A stretch of DNA of 64,000 nt from Schistocephalus solidus (Eukaryota > Platyhelminthes > Cestoda > Diphyllobothriidea > Diphyllobothriidae), in contig WEDG01008943.1 in the NCBI GenBank assembly GCA_017591395.1, positions 62,001-126,000 of the forward strand. Reading direction: 5' to 3'. The position numbers and the translations under genes are program-made. How positions within the stretch are numbered: position 1 is the stretch's first letter; every line of letters begins with the position of its first letter. The notes beneath the pieces are model-generated. The model made no database searches and had not been told where the DNA came from. It saw only the letters and a program-made list of their open reading frames with translations. This document shows positions 60,930-64,000 of the stretch, piece after piece.

Positions 60930-61890
60930 TGAAAGAAAGGTCTGTAAGCGACTTTAAAAAACCCGCTCTAGTTTGTAGTAGCTGGCTTATCTCATGAAAC
61001 AGTAACCAATATTCTGAAATGTGTTTTTGATTATAAGGGATTGCTTGGGTTGTGTTGTAATACTGATTATCGTGCAGCATAATCCTAAGATATTTCAGTC
61101 ACGACATAATTTAAGCTTTTGGATGACCTCCTTGCCCGCCCCCTACAGAAGCTAAATTCGGAAAAAATAACGAATTTAGTATCATAAATTGTTCACATTG
61201 AGTCTAGATGTCCTTATAAATTCAAATCTATTTTATCGAAAACGGGTACAAAAATACTCTTTCTTATACTCATTTAGTAGCATCTTACGTCGCCTAAAAT
61301 TTTATACTCGAAGAAAGGGCATATTTTAGTTTAGAAAACTTTGGTAACTATGATATTTGTAAGACAGTAAAATATATATTGGTACATCCTCGTGCCTGCC
61401 CATGTATTAATGCTGCTTATGAAGTATACAATATGATCCGCTACGAAGTCTTCTTAATCCGGTAGAGACCTATCGGTTTAGTTTCACATGTTAAGTAAAC
61501 AGCATGTAATTTAGAAATTCTAAACGCAGGTGCAACTTGCAGGTCGGTTTCAAAATTATTCGGGAATTCAAAAAAATGTCTAACCCAAAAAGTACCCCTT
61601 CATAAAATAGGTAATTTAAATAAGACGTAATTTTGCTGCTAAAAGAGTAGTGGGCAATGAAAAAGCCCACTACTTAAGCTATCATTTGCTACCGGGTGTA
61701 GATTTTGCAGGCCGTTGAAAGTTATGCATTCGCAAGCCCGCATCCTCTCGGTACTGAAACATATTGGAATTATTCTGCACGAAAGACAATATTGCAACCC
61801 CATCTAAATAACCCTTTCTAATCGATACCACATTTCAGAATTTCATTCACCATTTCTTAAGGTACACCAGTTAGCGTAAAATACAACTGC
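60930..61890 (+). mobile_element. F-family foldback element, copy 3
   Basis: Left arm: TTGGGTTGTGTTGTAATACTG, AATTCAAATCTATTTTATCG, ACTCGAAGAAAGGGCATATT. Right arm: CAAAATTATTCGGGAATTC, AAGACGTAATTTTGCTGC, CGCAAGCCCGCATCC and ATATTGCAACCCCATC. The arms are separated by about 120 bases. Confidence 0.55.
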
Positions 61891-63607
61891 ATCCTTTCAT
61901 AGGGCAGTGGTGAGGACTTGGCAAATTGCGTGCCTGCAAACACTACGGCGTTGGATACGCAGGTGGAAGTCGGCAGTCAAGGGCCCGCCTTCCTTTTCGT
62001 ATAAACCCGTAAGAAAATGGTGTGGCTATACGGATAGCATGTGCGTGCATTGTTACCGCGGCGACCGGGAGGAGGGCTTTTTAAAAAATACAGACCGACA
62101 GAAATAAATTGCCGCCGGATGATGTATTGGAAAGCCGCTGTGAGTTCTTTGGAAGTGGAAATTCCTGCGGCTATATGCACACACAGACACACATGCACGG
62201 GTAACGTCGCCCCAGTCGGCTGTCGGCAAAATCATTAATCACCATCGCTCGCTAGGTGGCAGACCCTCTGTCCAGGCCGACTCCTACCAGGGCAACCAGG
62301 AAGGGCAACAAAACAAGTGTCTGAAAACAAAGGTCTCTGCTCCCTACGACTAATGGTGCGGAGGTTACACACTGGCTATCGGTTCAAATTTGGACGCTGG
62401 GTGTTGCGAAAACCGTCCTGCCGAAAGAGTGGCCTATTAGCGGTTCTGCCTCCTCCCCACCACCATGCAGCAGAGAAAACTGACTAACATGGGGGCGACT
62501 GGATCAGAGCTGCATTTTTTCTAACATGTCAACATTTTCTGCTGCAGGGTGTTTTTGTACGACACCAGGGTATATCCGAACAGTTCTGGCTGACTTGAGA
62601 GGAAACTGGTCGCGCCAGCACTCCATCTAGTGCGGCAGCACAGACCAGATAAGCATTTCATTGGGTAGGCCGTCTATCGAGGGCGACGGCGACTGCAATT
62701 CCGCGGGGGGGGAGAAGCAGTGATGTCTTGTTCGATAAGTAGATTTGCTGAGAAGAAGGGCAAGACTTGCACTGCATTGGCCTCACGCTCTTCTCCCACA
62801 CTTTCTGATGTTCCGGTGATAGGTCAAGGTCAAGAAGACTAGCCATGGGTGCGGGCCTAGAAACTGGTCAGGTATTCACCTCCCCCTTCCCCGCCTCTCA
62901 TTTGACAGGTACGCATTGGTCCCCCATCGACACAGTGAAAGGTAAGACAAGGTCACTTTGGGAATGAGTCACGGGAGTCCGAACCTCATCCCCAGAAGTG
63001 ACTTATCCAACCAGTTTAGAATCTTCCAAGACACGGCATGGTAGGAGTCTTGGTAGCTCACCAACCCATTAGATTAAATAGTGAAGAGTGGTCTTATGGG
63101 GTCTGCCTCACTCGCACTCTGCTCTCCCGTTGTGTCCGGTAGGCGGGGGCTGACATTGAGCAGATCTAAACAGTCAGCCCTCAACTTCTATTTCTGCTGC
63201 GGTAGCGTTGCCCGCTTCGAGGGCCCAAGAAATTTATGGATCTATCTGAACATTAATAGTACCACTTTCCATGGGACGAGGATCGTGTCAGATGACTAAT
63301 ATGCATCAACAGTTTTGAATCCTGGCTACGATTACAACACATTCTGTTCTGCATTCGCACAGAAGTCGAATAAAGGTTTACTTCTGTCACGAACACGTGT
63401 TAGAAACATCAGAAAGTCAAATAAAAACTTTTTCAGACTTTTAGTCAGTACTCATGTTTGGGAGTACGTTCAGGGTGCTTTTACCGCCGTAGTAGTCCTC
63501 AATTAAAACAAACGCGTATTTCGGCCTGAGTGCAGAGGAACTGGAAGTTTAAAGCTACCGTTCCAACCCCTGGTTGCAGTGCCTTGCTTCCTTCCAGCAT
63601 TGTTTCG
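61891..63607. other. No recognised gene
   Basis: Short frames only. No family or exon was recognised. Confidence 0.3.
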
Positions 63608-63960
63608 GAGGAGGAGGGCGAGGAGGAGGAGGAGGAGGAGGAGGAGGAGGAGGAGAAGGAGGAGGAGGAGAAGGAGGAGGAGGAGGAGGAGGAAGAAGAG
63701 GAGGAGGGGAGGGGGAGGGGAGGAGGAGGGAGGAGGAGGAGGAGGAGGAGGAGGAGAAGGAGGAGGAGGAGGAGGAGGAGGAGGAGGAGGAGGAGGAGTA
63801 GGAGGAGGAGGAGGAGGAGGAGGAGGAGGAGGAGGAGGAGGAGGAGGAGGAGGAGGAGGAGGAGGAGGAGGAGGAGGAGGAGGAGGAGGAGGAGGAGGAG
63901 GAGGAGGAGGAGGAGGAGGAGGAGGAGGAGAGGAGGGAGGAGGAGGAGGAGGAGGGAGAA
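63608..63960 (+). repeat. Second GGA/TCC tract
   Basis: About 350 bases of GGA with occasional GAA/GGG steps. It lacks the AATGATGG marker of the tract at 54345, so the two arose or evolved separately. The Gly/Arg/Glu-rich frames over it are artefacts. Confidence 0.95.
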
Positions 63961-64000
63961 TGACGTGTGTGAATTCGAAATAGGCTAAATACGCAGAATA

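Overview
This is a repeat-rich eukaryotic (metazoan) window. The best fit is a tapeworm genome, probably a diphyllobothriidean cestode. That placement rests on three things: recalled similarity of its APE-type LINE (reverse transcriptase followed by C2H2 fingers) to cestode elements, long introns packed with mobile elements, and many degenerate telomere-like (CCCTAA) tracts. The species call is inference. Nothing prokaryotic (operons, Shine-Dalgarno sites, CRISPR) is present. All work was by eye, so repeat boundaries are approximate (about 10-50 bases).

Host gene. Two minus-strand exons are recognisable, 53884-54322 and 25352-25534. Together they encode the cytoplasmic part of a Van Gogh/Strabismus (Vang-like) planar cell polarity protein. 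The first exon carries the segment after the last membrane helix; the second carries the helical C-terminal-domain segment. Both have good splice sites, and their phases match (phase 1 donor, acceptor supplying two bases), which gives an intron of 28,349 bp. The membrane exons should lie at higher coordinates and the PDZ-binding C-terminus at lower coordinates; I did not find either here. Most of the window is therefore intron of, or sequence around, one PCP gene.

Mobile DNA. (1) A LINE with AP endonuclease, RT and C-terminal zinc fingers: copy 1 (1691-7775, +, nearly full length), copy 2 (7776-9690, -, RT deleted), copy 3 (49665-52410, +, 3' truncated), copy 4 (20005-23810, +, 5' truncated), plus fragments at 650-1690 (-) and 19736-19855 (+). 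(2) A tail-repeat module (called R) forms the long 3' tail of the LINE and also occurs alone at many loci in both orientations. (3) A Penelope-like GIY-YIG fragment (17535-17860, -). (4) A mariner transposase pseudogene (56225-56791, +). (5) tRNA-derived SINEs (S). (6) Three further families with no coding capacity: F (AT-rich foldback), T (terminal inverted repeats around a telomere-like core) and U.

Simple repeats. A 0.8-kb GGA/TCC tract at 54345-55153 sits against the splice acceptor of the 53884-54322 exon. A second GGA tract is at 63608-63960, a TA/GA tract at 38729-39071 and a nested minisatellite at 56020-56215.

Region by region: 0.65-10.1 kb is an inverted LINE nest; 10-19.7 kb is old R, F, T and SINE debris plus the Penelope relic; 19.7-23.8 kb is LINE copy 4; 25.4-25.5 kb is a Vang exon; 26-49 kb is intron with SINE, F, T, U and R copies; 48.9-52.4 kb is R plus LINE copy 3; 53.9-55.2 kb is a Vang exon and the GGA tract; 55.6-64 kb holds T, minisatellite, mariner, U, SINE and F copies and the second GGA tract.
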